Shown: piece by piece, positions 43,535 through 52,098 of the stretch
How the letters are laid out: every line of letters begins with the position of its first letter
Numbering within the stretch: position 1 is the first letter of the stretch
Assembly: GCA_018380115.1 (NCBI GenBank)
Contig: JAGZUF010000008.1
Location: 62,001 to 126,000, forward strand
Direction: 5' to 3'
DNA: 64,000 nt
From: Oscillospiraceae bacterium
GTDB lineage: Bacteria > Bacillota > Clostridia > Oscillospirales > Ruminococcaceae
Notes under the pieces: generated by a model
Told to the model about the DNA's origin: nothing
Seen by the model: only the letters and a program-made list of their open reading frames with translations
Databases searched by the model: none
Program-made: the position numbers and the translations under genes

Positions 43535-43754
43535 ATGGAGACAGATTTCAGATGTGAGCTGAAGACATACCGTGTGGCGCAGGGCCTGACGCAGGAGCGG
43601 CTGGCGGAAAAGATAGGCGTACGGCGCGAAACCATCATGCGGCTGGAAAAGGCGCAGTACAACCCCTCCTTTCAAGCTGACTATCGACATCTCAAGAGCT
43701 GTAAAGGCCCCCATAGAGGATATTTTTATTTTCGCACAGTCGGATGAAGGATAA
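43535..43754 (+). pseudogene. Small XRE regulator with a +1 frameshift
   Basis: The first 46 or so codons encode an XRE HTH, with FRCELKTYRVAQGLTQERLA and VRRETIMRLEKAQYNPS. At 43670-43672 an extra T in CCTTTC shifts the frame and leads to a 71-residue product ending at 43747. Dropping one T restores LTIDISRAVKAPIEDIFIFAQ, the usual C-terminal part of this family, ending at 43754. It is either a decayed gene or a sequencing error at a short T run. It follows the DUF3796-like gene. Confidence 0.8.
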
Positions 43755-44331
43755 GCGCCCCGGCAGGGCGTGCTGTTTTCTCATAAATGTAACCACTTGC
43801 ACACAAAATTATGGTATAATGTGTCCACTTGGCGGATCCACGCGCAGGCGGAGGATAAGGCTGGTGAAACAGCTGCCGTACCCTTAACGAGGCCGGGCTA
43901 AAAGGCGAAGGACGGGTTTCGTGAATGTGGCATCATATCTCCACTTGGCGGGCGCGGGCAAAAGCACAGTACGGGCCCGGCGGGGAAGACTCCGCTCCCT
44001 TCCTGTGCGCGAGCCGCAATGTAAGGCGCGGGTTCAGCCGGTGCAGCAGCGCACCTTTGTTTCACGAATACAGGCAGCAGCGCAGTAGGGGCCTGATGGA
44101 GCAGCTGTCGCAGCCCGGCGAACGGGCGCAGCATGTGCCCGGCGAATACGGCAGCGCCTGCTGCGGGCGGCAAGCTCCGGTGTGCAAAGCATGAGCCCGG
44201 CACGGCCGTCATGCCCTGTGCCGGTGCGCTATGCCCGGCAGCAGGTAAAATGCCCCCTGCCGCCCTGCACACACCGCCCTGCTGCACAATACATCACGGC
44301 AGATACAGCCGTAATTGGGAGGAAGCAACCT
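43755..44331 (+). ncRNA. Candidate structured RNA or leader upstream of the parvulin lipoprotein
   Basis: An extended -10, TATGGTATAAT (43810-43820), should start a transcript near 43827. The following 500 nt have no credible gene and no intrinsic terminator before the lipoprotein ATG at 44332. The sequence CCACTTGGCGG occurs near 43825 and again near 43941. GGCTG-GTGAAA-CAGCT forms a hairpin, and TTCGTGAA (43918-43925) can pair with TTCACGAA (about 44056-44064). No known class could be assigned. It may be a long riboregulatory leader or a separate ncRNA. Confidence 0.5.
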
Positions 44332-45387
44332 ATGAAATTTTGCCTTAAAATTCTTTGCATCACGCTGTGCCTCGCGCTTGGTGCAGCCGCACTGGCCGGC
44401 TGTTCCAGCCAGAGTGCGCCCGCATCATCCGGCTCGGCCGCCTCGGCGTCCGGCACCGGGGCAGAGGCCCACGAGCCAGGCCTGTTCATCGACGGAGAAA
44501 GGGTAGAGGCAGACCCCGTGCTCAAATTCAACGGGGAAGAAGTTCCGTTCGATTTATACCGCTATATTTTTCTCACGTTCTGCGACCGCTTTGCCGGTGA
44601 GGACGCCGGCTACTGGGAGGATATGAGCGACGAGAATACAGCACAGGCCGCCGAAGCCGTCAAGCTATACACGCTGAACAATGCACTTTCGTTCCCCATG
44701 TTCCGACAGTGGGCTAAAGAGCTGGGCGTAAGCCTGACAGAAGAGGAAAAGGCCGAAATAGAGCAGGTGGCCGCCGACTGGGAAGAATATTTTGGCTCTG
44801 AGAAAGAATATGAAAGCTTTCTTTCCATCAACCATCTTACAAAAGAGCTTGCCATTCAAATGGAGCTGGACACGCAGCTGAGCAACAAGGTGCTAGAGGC
44901 GGCCTTTGGCGAGGATATCAAGGCAGACGTGCTGGAAAACTTTGTGCATGTGCAGCATGTGCTCATCCAGTTTGAGGACGCTGAGGCGGACGACCACTCT
45001 GCCGAGCTCGCCAAGGCTGAGGAGGTGCTGGAAAAGGCAAGGGCGGGCGAAGATTTCAACGCCCTGATGGAGGAATACAACGAGGACCCCGGTGAGCCGG
45101 AAGAGGGCTACTACTTCCCTGCCGGCGTAATGGTGCAGGAGTTCGAGGACGCCTCGTTCGCTTTGAAGGACGGCGAAATCAGCGATATTGTAGAGACGAG
45201 CTACGGCTACCATATCATCAAGCGCCTGCCCATGGACGAAAGCTATATCGACGCACATCTGCTGGACCTTGCCGCCGATTCCTCTGTAAACGAGCAGATG
45301 CAGCAGGAAATGGATGAGCGCCTGCGCGCCGGGGATATCTGGTATTGCGACGAATACGACCAGATTTCGCCCGCCACACTGTTTTAA
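44332..45387 (+). CDS. Peptidyl-prolyl isomerase lipoprotein, parvulin/PrsA-like
   Basis: A 351-residue secreted lipoprotein. The signal peptide ends in LAGCSS, then a serine-rich spacer, a SurA-like N-terminal helical region, and a parvulin domain (VQHVLIQFEDAE, FNALMEEYNEDPGE, FALKDGEISDIVETSYGYHIIKRL; the second half is the classic PPIC motif). It would help fold exported proteins at the membrane surface. GGGAGGAAGC precedes ATG. It is preceded by a long non-coding leader and ends at a strong terminator. Confidence 0.9.
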   Translation: MKFCLKILCITLCLALGAAALAGCSSQSAPASSGSAASASGTGAEAHEPGLFIDGERVEADPVLKFNGEEVPFDLYRYIFLTFCDRFAGEDAGYWEDMSDENTAQAAEAVKLYTLNNALSFPMFRQWAKELGVSLTEEEKAEIEQVAADWEEYFGSEKEYESFLSINHLTKELAIQMELDTQLSNKVLEAAFGEDIKADVLENFVHVQHVLIQFEDAEADDHSAELAKAEEVLEKARAGEDFNALMEEYNEDPGEPEEGYYFPAGVMVQEFEDASFALKDGEISDIVETSYGYHIIKRLPMDESYIDAHLLDLAADSSVNEQMQQEMDERLRAGDIWYCDEYDQISPATLF

Positions 45388-45409
45388 GCACCGCTTTCTG
45401 TCAAAGAGC

Positions 45410-45456
45410 AAAAAATGCGCCGCCCCGGCCTTTCTCAGCCGGGGCGGCGCATTTTT
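45410..45456. terminator. Strong intrinsic terminator
   Basis: Stem AAAAATGCGCCGCCCCGGC / GCCGGGGCGGCGCATTTTT, 8-nt loop; ends the parvulin gene and can also stop leftward transcription. The following 250 bp to rfbB contain GGCCTCTT-A-AAGAGGCC (45635-45651) but no gene. Confidence 0.9.
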
Positions 45457-45708
45457 GGATTTCGTGAAATACCGGCCGTGCCGGTGAGGCTCGCTGTAAA
45501 AAGCCTTTGCCTCCGGCACCGGCCCAAGTGGGCTGCTGGCGGCGGCTGCCTGAAAAGTGGAAGTCATTGCCCAGGGCGGCAAACCGTCCCTCTCCGGGCT
45601 GCGGGGCAGGTGACGCAGACGGAACCAGCCTTGCGGCCTCTTAAAGAGGCCTGCCTGTAATATGCACTTCCAGCCCTGTACAGCCTATGCGCTTTACAGG
45701 TGGGGCGA

Positions 45709-46767
45709 TTATTTGTTTTTATACATTTCCTGATAATATTTCTGGTAGCTGCCGCTGGTGACGTTTGCCATCCATTCCTCATGGGCAAGATACCAGTCTA
45801 TGGTCTTTACGATGCCCTCTTCAAAAGGTGTTTCGGGGTACCAGCCCAGTTCGTTTTTAATCTTCTCCGGGTCGATGCCATAGCGGCGGTCGTGCCCGAG
45901 CCTGTCGGCCACATAGCGGATAAGCGTCTCGTTGATGGCGTCATCCGCAAGGCGCTGATGCAGCTGGGCAATGATGGTTTTCACAATAAAGATGTTCGGC
46001 CGTTCGTTGTGGCCGCCCACATTATACACCTCGCCGGCGCGGCCATTTTCCGCCACCATGTCGATGGCCTTGCAGTGGTCCTCCACATACAGCCAGTCGC
46101 GCACATTCATGCCGTCGCCATACACCGGCAGGCTTTTATGGTTCTTCACATTGTGAATCATCAGCGGGATGAGCTTTTCCGGGAACTGATAGGGGCCGTA
46201 GTTGTTCGAACAGCGTGTAATGTTCACCGGCATGCCGTAGGTGTCGTGGAAGGCCATCACAAACATATCCGCGCTGGCCTTGGAGGAGGAATACGGGCTG
46301 TGCGGGCACAGCGGCGTGGTTTCAGTGAAATACCCCTCGGCGCCAAGGCTGCCGTACACCTCGTCGGTGGAGACCTGTATATATTTTTTGCCGGGCGCCC
46401 ACCGGCCGTCCTTCTGCCAGGCATTCTTTGCGCACTGCAAAAGGTTCACCGTGCCCAGCACGTTTGTCTCCACAAAAATTTCAGGGTTCGAGATGCTGCG
46501 GTCCACATGGCTTTCCGCGGCAAAGTTGACAACACAGTCGAAATCGTACTGCGCAAACAGCTTTTCCACCAGAACCCTGTCGCAGATATCGCCCTGCACG
46601 AACACATGGCGGCTGTCGCCCTCGGCGCCCTTCAGGTTTTCCATGTTGCCCGCGTAAGTGAGCTTGTCCAGGTTTACCAGAAGGATATCATCATACTTTT
46701 TCAGCATGTAATACACGAAGTTCGAACCAATGAACCCCGCGCAGCCTGTGATGAGATATTTTTTCAA
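45709..46767 (-). CDS. rfbB: dTDP-glucose 4,6-dehydratase
   Basis: A 352-residue extended SDR. GCAGFIGSNF is the NAD loop, VNFAAESHVDRS follows, the catalytic YSSSKAS (YxxxK) and DEVYG are present. It converts dTDP-glucose to the 4-keto-6-deoxy sugar. AAAGGAGAGACC precedes ATG. It is the last of three rfb genes in a leftward operon with a glycosyltransferase. The epimerase rfbC is not present between them. Confidence 0.96.
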   Translation of the reverse strand: MKKYLITGCAGFIGSNFVYYMLKKYDDILLVNLDKLTYAGNMENLKGAEGDSRHVFVQGDICDRVLVEKLFAQYDFDCVVNFAAESHVDRSISNPEIFVETNVLGTVNLLQCAKNAWQKDGRWAPGKKYIQVSTDEVYGSLGAEGYFTETTPLCPHSPYSSSKASADMFVMAFHDTYGMPVNITRCSNNYGPYQFPEKLIPLMIHNVKNHKSLPVYGDGMNVRDWLYVEDHCKAIDMVAENGRAGEVYNVGGHNERPNIFIVKTIIAQLHQRLADDAINETLIRYVADRLGHDRRYGIDPEKIKNELGWYPETPFEEGIVKTIDWYLAHEEWMANVTSGSYQKYYQEMYKNK

Positions 46768-46815
46768 TATGGTCTCTCCTTTTTACAGCGGGCGCCCCGC
46801 TGTTTACTGGGGGCG

Positions 46816-47727
46816 TTATTCCCCGTTCCAGTTTTCAAAAAACGCGGCCAGCGCCTGCTGCCAGGGGCGCATCTCATCGCCCACAGTGCAGCGCAGCATG
46901 CGGTTGTCCAGCGCGCTCCACGCGGGCCTGTCCGCCGCGGCGGGGTGCGCAGCCTTGTACTGCGCACTAGTGCACGGCGTCACAGCGGCCTGCAGCCCGG
47001 CCAGGCGCACAATTTCTTTTGTGAACTCATACCAGGAGCATACGCCCCCGCCCGTGCAGTGATACACGCCGTATTCCTTCGTCACGGCAAGCTTCAGGAT
47101 ATGGTGCGCCAGATCCGCCGCATTGGTGGGGTTGCCGCGCTGGTCGTCCACCACGGTGAGGCTGCCGTTTTTCTTTGCGGCATTCACCATTGTTTTGACA
47201 AAATTCCTGCCCGCATAGCCATACAGCCACGCCGTGCGCACGATAAACCAGCGCGTGCAGAACTGCCGCACATACTCCTCGCCCAGCAGCTTTGTTTTGC
47301 CGTACACAGACTTCGGCGCAGGCGCCTCGCATTCTGAAATGGGCGCGCTGCCCTCGCCGCGAAACACATAATCGGTGGAAACATGCACCAGCTTTGCCCC
47401 TATTTCTTCCGCAGCCATGGCAAGGTTGCGCGCCCCCAGTGCATTTACGCGGAAGGCGTCGTCCGGGTTTGCATCGCAGCCGTCCACGTTGGTATACGCC
47501 GCACAGGAGATAATCACGTCCGGCGCGTGGCGGCGCACAAAGGCGGCCACTGCGTGCCGGTCTGTAATATCAAGGCTTTCCATGCCGGGCACGCCCACGT
47601 CTGTCTCCACCACGCTGGCATGCAGCAGCTTTTCCGGCAGGGGGCCAAGCTCGGTGCGCCCGCGCGCAAAGCAGCGGCGCAGCTCGGTGCCGAGCTGGCC
47701 GTTTGCACCGGTAATCAGAACCTTCAT
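46816..47727 (-). CDS. rfbD: dTDP-4-dehydrorhamnose reductase
   Basis: A 303-residue SDR with VLITGANGQLGTELRR at the start, STDYVFRGEG, the YGKTKLLGE motif and WLYGYAGRNFVKTM. It reduces dTDP-4-keto-rhamnose with NADPH to dTDP-rhamnose. It is adjacent to rfbA by 17 bp and to rfbB by 48 bp. The product dTDP-rhamnose feeds cell-wall or surface polysaccharide, fitting the nearby rhamnosyltransferase-like gene. Confidence 0.95.
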   Translation of the reverse strand: MKVLITGANGQLGTELRRCFARGRTELGPLPEKLLHASVVETDVGVPGMESLDITDRHAVAAFVRRHAPDVIISCAAYTNVDGCDANPDDAFRVNALGARNLAMAAEEIGAKLVHVSTDYVFRGEGSAPISECEAPAPKSVYGKTKLLGEEYVRQFCTRWFIVRTAWLYGYAGRNFVKTMVNAAKKNGSLTVVDDQRGNPTNAADLAHHILKLAVTKEYGVYHCTGGGVCSWYEFTKEIVRLAGLQAAVTPCTSAQYKAAHPAAADRPAWSALDNRMLRCTVGDEMRPWQQALAAFFENWNGE

Positions 47728-47744
47728 ACCTTACCTGCCTCTCT

Positions 47745-48632
47745 TCAATAGCGAATCTTGTTTTCCGCCACCTGCTTCAAATGCTGGCCATAGGGGCTTT
47801 TCCCATAGCGCCGGGCGCTTTCCAGCAGTTTTTCCCTCGTGATCCAGCCGTTTTTATAGGCGATCTCCTCCGGGGCGGAAATTTTGATGCCCTGACGTTT
47901 TTCCACCATGCGCACAAAATCCGCCGCATCCACAAGGCTGTCCATTGTGCCGGTGTCCAGCCATGCAAAGCCGCGGCCCAAAAGCTGCACATCCAGCCTG
48001 CCGTCCTGTAAGTAGCTGTCGTTCAGGCTGGTAATCTCCAGCTCGCCGCGCGCCGAGGGCTTCACCTGCTTTGCCCTGCCGGCAACGCAGCCGGGGTAGA
48101 AATACAGGCCTGTGATGGCATAGTTCGATTTGGGGTGCGCGGGTTTTTCCTCCACGCTCACCACTCTGCCCGCTTCGTCAAACTCCACAATGCCGAAGCG
48201 CTCTGGGTCGTTCACATAATAGCCGAACACCGTGGCGCGCCCGTTTTCCTGCGCGTTCTTCACGGCGTTTTTCAAAATGCGGGAAAAACCGTTGCCGTAA
48301 AAAATATTGTCGCCCAGTATCATGGCGCAGGCGTCGCCGCCAATAAACGCCTCCCCCAGAAGGAACGCCTGGGCCAGGCCGTCCGGCGAGGGCTGCACCT
48401 TATAGGAAAAGTGCACGCCGTACTGGCTGCCATCGCCCAGAAGATGCTCGAAGCGGGGGGTGTCCTCCGGCGTGGAAATGATGAGGATGTCCTGGATGCC
48501 CGCCAGCATCAGCGTGGAAAGCGGGTAATAAATCATGGGCTTGTCGTACACCGGCAGCAGCTGCTTGGAGGTGACCATGGTGAGCGGGTACAGCCTCGTG
48601 CCGGCGCCGCCGGCAAGAATGATGCCTTTCAT
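47745..48632 (-). CDS. rfbA: Glucose-1-phosphate thymidylyltransferase
   Basis: A 295-residue nucleotidyltransferase. ILAGGAGTRLYPLTMVTSKQ and MIYYPLSTLMLAGIQDILI are the family openings, LGDNIFYGNGF supplies the catalytic Asp. It makes dTDP-glucose from glucose-1-phosphate and dTTP, the first step of dTDP-rhamnose synthesis. AAGGAGAACAGCA precedes ATG. It is the first rfb gene after the glycosyltransferase. Confidence 0.96.
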   Translation of the reverse strand: MKGIILAGGAGTRLYPLTMVTSKQLLPVYDKPMIYYPLSTLMLAGIQDILIISTPEDTPRFEHLLGDGSQYGVHFSYKVQPSPDGLAQAFLLGEAFIGGDACAMILGDNIFYGNGFSRILKNAVKNAQENGRATVFGYYVNDPERFGIVEFDEAGRVVSVEEKPAHPKSNYAITGLYFYPGCVAGRAKQVKPSARGELEITSLNDSYLQDGRLDVQLLGRGFAWLDTGTMDSLVDAADFVRMVEKRQGIKISAPEEIAYKNGWITREKLLESARRYGKSPYGQHLKQVAENKIRY

Positions 48633-48740
48633 TGCTGTTCTCCTTTTCTTTTATTTTAGATATCAAACGGGCTAAGTACCGCCCACACACTTATATAGTT
48701 TGAAAACGCATCTGCCAAGGCGCCGGAGCGCAGGCCCCCT

Positions 48741-49517
48741 TCAGCGCAGGCGGAACCCCCATTTGCGCCAGTAGCGCAGCATGGAGGATATCTGCCGTAC
48801 AAACGGCTTCAGGCTTTTGTTCGGGCTGCGGTGCCATGCGTGATATACGTGCGTGCAGGGTGTGAAATACACCTTGCCGTAGCTTTGCGCCTTCCGGGTG
48901 ATGTCGGCATCCTCCACATACATAAAGTAGCCCTCGTCAAACCCCTGCATCCGGCGGAACACCTCAGTGCGCACCACAAAAAAACAGCCCGTGCAGAACT
49001 CTATTTCCCTTGGCACGGTGAGGTCTTCATCCAGCATCAGATAGTGCTCTTCCGTCTTTTTCAGGCAGGCCAGCGGCACCTGCCGCGCCAGCAGGGAAAG
49101 GAAGCCCGGCGCCCGCTTTGCCGTATACTGCGGCGTGCCGTCCGGAAACAAAAGCTGCGGCGTGGCCATTACTGCGTCCGGGTGTTCATCCAGAAAGGCG
49201 CACAGCTTGCTGACGGCGTCCTCATCCAGCGTGATGTCCGGGTTTACCACGGCGTGATATTTGCTTTCCAGCAGGGGCAGCACCGCATTATGCCCGGCGC
49301 CGAACCCCACATTTTCAGGAAGGCACATCACCTGTACGCGCGGGCCCCACTGGGCCTGCCGCAGCCTTTCGCCCGTGCCGTCCGGCGAGGCGTTATCCAC
49401 CAGATACAGCGAAAGCTCCGTTTCCTTCGTGTGCTGCAGCAGGCTCTGCGCCGCCTTTACAGCTTCTTCATAGCCGCCGTACGTGACGATGCAGGCGCTC
49501 ACCTTTGTTTTTTCCAT
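48741..49517 (-). CDS. Glycosyltransferase family 2, rhamnosyltransferase-like
   Basis: A 258-residue GT-A enzyme. ACIVTYGGYEEAVKAAQSLL begins the domain; VNPDITLDEDAV gives the DxD-like acidic site; FCTGCFFVVRTEVFRRM and GFDEGYFMYVEDADITRKA are rhamnosyltransferase (WbbL/RfbN-like) signatures. It probably adds a rhamnose from dTDP-rhamnose to a lipid-linked or wall glycan. No membrane segment. It is the first gene of the leftward rfb operon. Confidence 0.88.
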   Translation of the reverse strand: MEKTKVSACIVTYGGYEEAVKAAQSLLQHTKETELSLYLVDNASPDGTGERLRQAQWGPRVQVMCLPENVGFGAGHNAVLPLLESKYHAVVNPDITLDEDAVSKLCAFLDEHPDAVMATPQLLFPDGTPQYTAKRAPGFLSLLARQVPLACLKKTEEHYLMLDEDLTVPREIEFCTGCFFVVRTEVFRRMQGFDEGYFMYVEDADITRKAQSYGKVYFTPCTHVYHAWHRSPNKSLKPFVRQISSMLRYWRKWGFRLR

Positions 49518-49727
49518 GCTGCGCCTTCCCCTTTCGCCGCGCAGGCACCGCGCGGGGCCGCCTGTTGTTTGCTTTTATTATACCCTACATCCTGAATATT
49601 TTCAATGTACACGCATATTTCCCACAGGCGGCGTACAAGCTAGGTAACAGCAGAGCGCCGTCATCCGGCGCGTGGGAAAGGGGCGTGCGCCCCTTTCCGT
49701 GCAGAGTAAAGAAAAGGTGGGGCATAC

Positions 49728-50117
49728 ATGAGACAGCGGTTGGCACAGTTTTCCGTAGGCGCGGCGGGCTACAGCGCGCTGGAGGTTCTGGCGCGCGGAC
49801 ACACGCACTGGACAATGGCCGTGCTGGGCGGCATCTGCCTGTGCGCACTTTGCGCCATTGCGCACAGCTTTGCGCACAAAAGCATCGTGTTTCAGGCGGC
49901 GCTGGGCACCGCCTTTATCACTGCGGCGGAATTTGCTACCGGCCTTGTGGTGAATCTCTGGCTCGGCTGGGCCGTGTGGGATTATACAAAAGAGGCGGGG
50001 AACCTTCTGGGGCAGGTGTGCCCGCTGTTCAGCTTTTACTGGTTCTGCCTGTGCTGCGGCGTGTTTGGGGCACTGCGGCTTGTGCGGCGCCATCTGGCGG
50101 GCAGGGTGAACACCTGA
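49728..50117 (+). CDS. Small membrane protein, putative ABC-transporter type IV (CmpB-like)
   Basis: A 129-residue protein with four hydrophobic segments and the conserved NLLGQVCPLFSFYWF segment seen in PF06541 (CmpB) proteins. The family is named an ABC transporter relative, but its function is unknown and no ATPase is nearby. GAGACAGCGGTT is after ATG; a weak GGTGGGG site lies before it. It is an isolated gene ending at a hairpin. Confidence 0.7.
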   Translation: MRQRLAQFSVGAAGYSALEVLARGHTHWTMAVLGGICLCALCAIAHSFAHKSIVFQAALGTAFITAAEFATGLVVNLWLGWAVWDYTKEAGNLLGQVCPLFSFYWFCLCCGVFGALRLVRRHLAGRVNT

Positions 50118-50141
50118 CGGCTTTTTCCACCTTGCAAAAGC

Positions 50142-50170
50142 GGCGGGCGCCCTTGGGCGGCCCGCCGTCT
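50142..50170 (+). terminator. Hairpin after the CmpB-like gene
   Basis: GGCGGGC-GCCCTTGGGCG-GCCCGCC followed by GTCTTTG. T tract is weak. Confidence 0.55.
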
Positions 50171-50281
50171 TTGTCCTGAACAGGCTGCCGCGCTGTTGCC
50201 TGCCCTCGCGCGGCATGGTATGATAAGAAGGAATTCAAAGCTGCCGGTGAATTGATTTCTGCAAAAGGAGCTTTCAGCAAA

Positions 50282-51385
50282 ATGGTTGTTTTTACATCTA
50301 TCTGCGCCAATTATCTGCATAAAGCCCGCGTGCTCGCCCGCTCTGTAAAAAAATATATCCCAGACGCCGTCTTCATCGTATGTATGACAGAGCGCGGGCT
50401 CACCGATTCCATGCGGGACGACGCTTTTGATTCCGTAGTGCTCTCGAAGGATATGTGGGAGGGTGATTTTGACGCCTACATATTCAAGCACGCCATTGTA
50501 GAGGCCTCCACGGCTGTAAAGGGGCAGTTTTTCCGCTGGCTGTACCGCACATATCCAGCGGAACAGCAGTTTGTATATCTGGACCCGGACTGCCGCGTAT
50601 ATTCCGATTTTTCCGAGCTGCGGGAACTTCTTGTGACAAAGCCCATCGTTGTATGCCCGCATCTGGTAGACCCCGGGAACGTTCAGATGGAGATATCCAG
50701 CATGGCGCATGGTGTGTATAATCTCGGCTTTCTGGCAGTGAACCGTTCCAAAGAAGCCCGCGCCATGATAGAGTGGTGGGCACAGCGCCTGTCCCAATAC
50801 TGTTATGACGATATCCCTCACGGCATTTTCACAGACCAGAAGTGGATAGACCTTGCGCCCTGTTTCTTTGATGTGTACATTCTGAAGCATCACGGCTACG
50901 ACTTTGCCACTTGGCGCATGATGGATGCCGGCCTCGCAAAAGAGGGCGGCGTGTGGACGGTGAAGGGGCAGCCCTTGCGCTTTGTGCACTTTTCCGGTTA
51001 CGGCGCCACCATCGAGCATTGCATGCAGGAATGGGCGCCGGACGATTTATTTCTGAAAGATCTGTACGGCGCATACCGGGAAGAACACGAAGCCGCCGAT
51101 GCCGACTATGTCTCCCAAACGCCGTGGTCTTACGGCTGCTACGCTTCCGGCGAGGCCGTCCGCACAGATATCCGGCAGGCGTGGCGTGAGCACAAGGATG
51201 AGATGGCTGTATTCGGCAACCCGTTTCAGTACAGCAACTTATTTTTCAACCTGCGTCTTCATGTATATCCCGTCACCATCCGGGAGCGCTCATCCATTCT
51301 GTGGAATGGATGCCGCAGCGCGCTGCGGGCGGGCGGCGTTGGCGGCCTGATGCGGAAGGCCCGTCAAAAGCTGCTGAGAAAATAA
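50282..51385 (+). CDS. Glycosyltransferase-like protein (GT8-type fold)
   Basis: A 367-residue protein. VFTSICANYLHKARVLARSV at the start and QFVYLDPDCRVYSD (DxD metal site) are typical of GT8-like nucleotide-sugar transferases; VYNLGFLAVNRS and FTDQKWIDLAP also fit the family. It would add a sugar to a glycan or protein in the cytoplasm. AAAGGAGC precedes ATG. It lies between the rfb block and pgsA and may belong to the same surface-glycan pathway, but is on the other strand. Confidence 0.75.
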   Translation: MVVFTSICANYLHKARVLARSVKKYIPDAVFIVCMTERGLTDSMRDDAFDSVVLSKDMWEGDFDAYIFKHAIVEASTAVKGQFFRWLYRTYPAEQQFVYLDPDCRVYSDFSELRELLVTKPIVVCPHLVDPGNVQMEISSMAHGVYNLGFLAVNRSKEARAMIEWWAQRLSQYCYDDIPHGIFTDQKWIDLAPCFFDVYILKHHGYDFATWRMMDAGLAKEGGVWTVKGQPLRFVHFSGYGATIEHCMQEWAPDDLFLKDLYGAYREEHEAADADYVSQTPWSYGCYASGEAVRTDIRQAWREHKDEMAVFGNPFQYSNLFFNLRLHVYPVTIRERSSILWNGCRSALRAGGVGGLMRKARQKLLRK

Positions 51386-51396
51386 CCACTGCTTCG

Positions 51397-51438
51397 AAAA
51401 AATGCACCGGCGCGCCCTAGGGCGCGCCGGTGCATTTT
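51397..51438. terminator. Bidirectional terminator between the GT8-like and pgsA genes
   Basis: Perfect palindrome AAATGCACCGGCGCGCCC-TA-GGGCGCGCCGGTGCATTT (halves shown), with A/T tracts on both sides. Confidence 0.93.
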
Positions 51439-51505
51439 TACAGGCGGCATTTTCTCCACAGGGAAAAACTCTGCTCAGGAAACCTCTCAGCCGGACAGTT
51501 GTTAT

Positions 51506-52084
51506 CTATTTTGCCGTGTTGATGAACCGGCGGTTGTCCCACAGGTATTTGACGCCGGAAATGAGCGTGACGGCGGCCACCAGCCAGCACAGTACCTGGC
51601 TGATGAGGCCGACAGCCATGGCGTCCGCAGGGCCTGCCAGAGCCGCGGCGAAGTAATAATAGATGATAGTCACCATTTGCAGCACGGTTTTCACCTTGCC
51701 CCACATATTGGCCGCAATAACCTTGCTGCCTGCAGCCGCCACCATGCGCACGCCCGCCACGGCAAACTCGCGCGCCAGAATAACCGCCACCACCCAGATG
51801 CTGCACACGCCGTCGCGCATCATATACAGAAAGGCCACTGTGGTGAGCAGCTTGTCGGCCAGAGGGTCGGCAAATTTGCCGAAATCTGTGACAAGATTCC
51901 ATTTGCGGGCCAGGTAGCCGTCCAGATAATCGGTAAAGCTGGCCGCGGCAAACACAATGCCAGCGGCAAGATACCACGCGCCGGTGGTGTAGCTGGCCGT
52001 GCCGTACTGGGTGATGCCCGCCAGCGCCATGAACACCGGCACAAGCAGGATGCGCAGCATGGTCAATTTATTGGGAAGGTTCAT
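51506..52084 (-). CDS. pgsA: CDP-diacylglycerol-glycerol-3-phosphate 3-phosphatidyltransferase
   Basis: A 192-residue membrane enzyme for phosphatidylglycerol synthesis. The CDP-alcohol phosphotransferase motif is DYLDGYLARKWNLVTDFGKF followed by ADPLADK, with the four conserved Asp. About five hydrophobic helices. It is 14 bp downstream of rimO and in the same leftward run with recX and recA. Confidence 0.94.
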   Translation of the reverse strand: MNLPNKLTMLRILLVPVFMALAGITQYGTASYTTGAWYLAAGIVFAAASFTDYLDGYLARKWNLVTDFGKFADPLADKLLTTVAFLYMMRDGVCSIWVVAVILAREFAVAGVRMVAAAGSKVIAANMWGKVKTVLQMVTIIYYYFAAALAGPADAMAVGLISQVLCWLVAAVTLISGVKYLWDNRRFINTAK

Positions 52085-52098
52085 CTATTCATCCTCCT

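Noticed and set aside
43827..44331. Cobalamin, TPP or c-di-AMP riboswitch, RNase P RNA, tmRNA or SRP RNA
   Set aside because: Short pieces such as GGTGAAA and ACCCTTAACGA recall these families, but their diagnostic boxes are missing.
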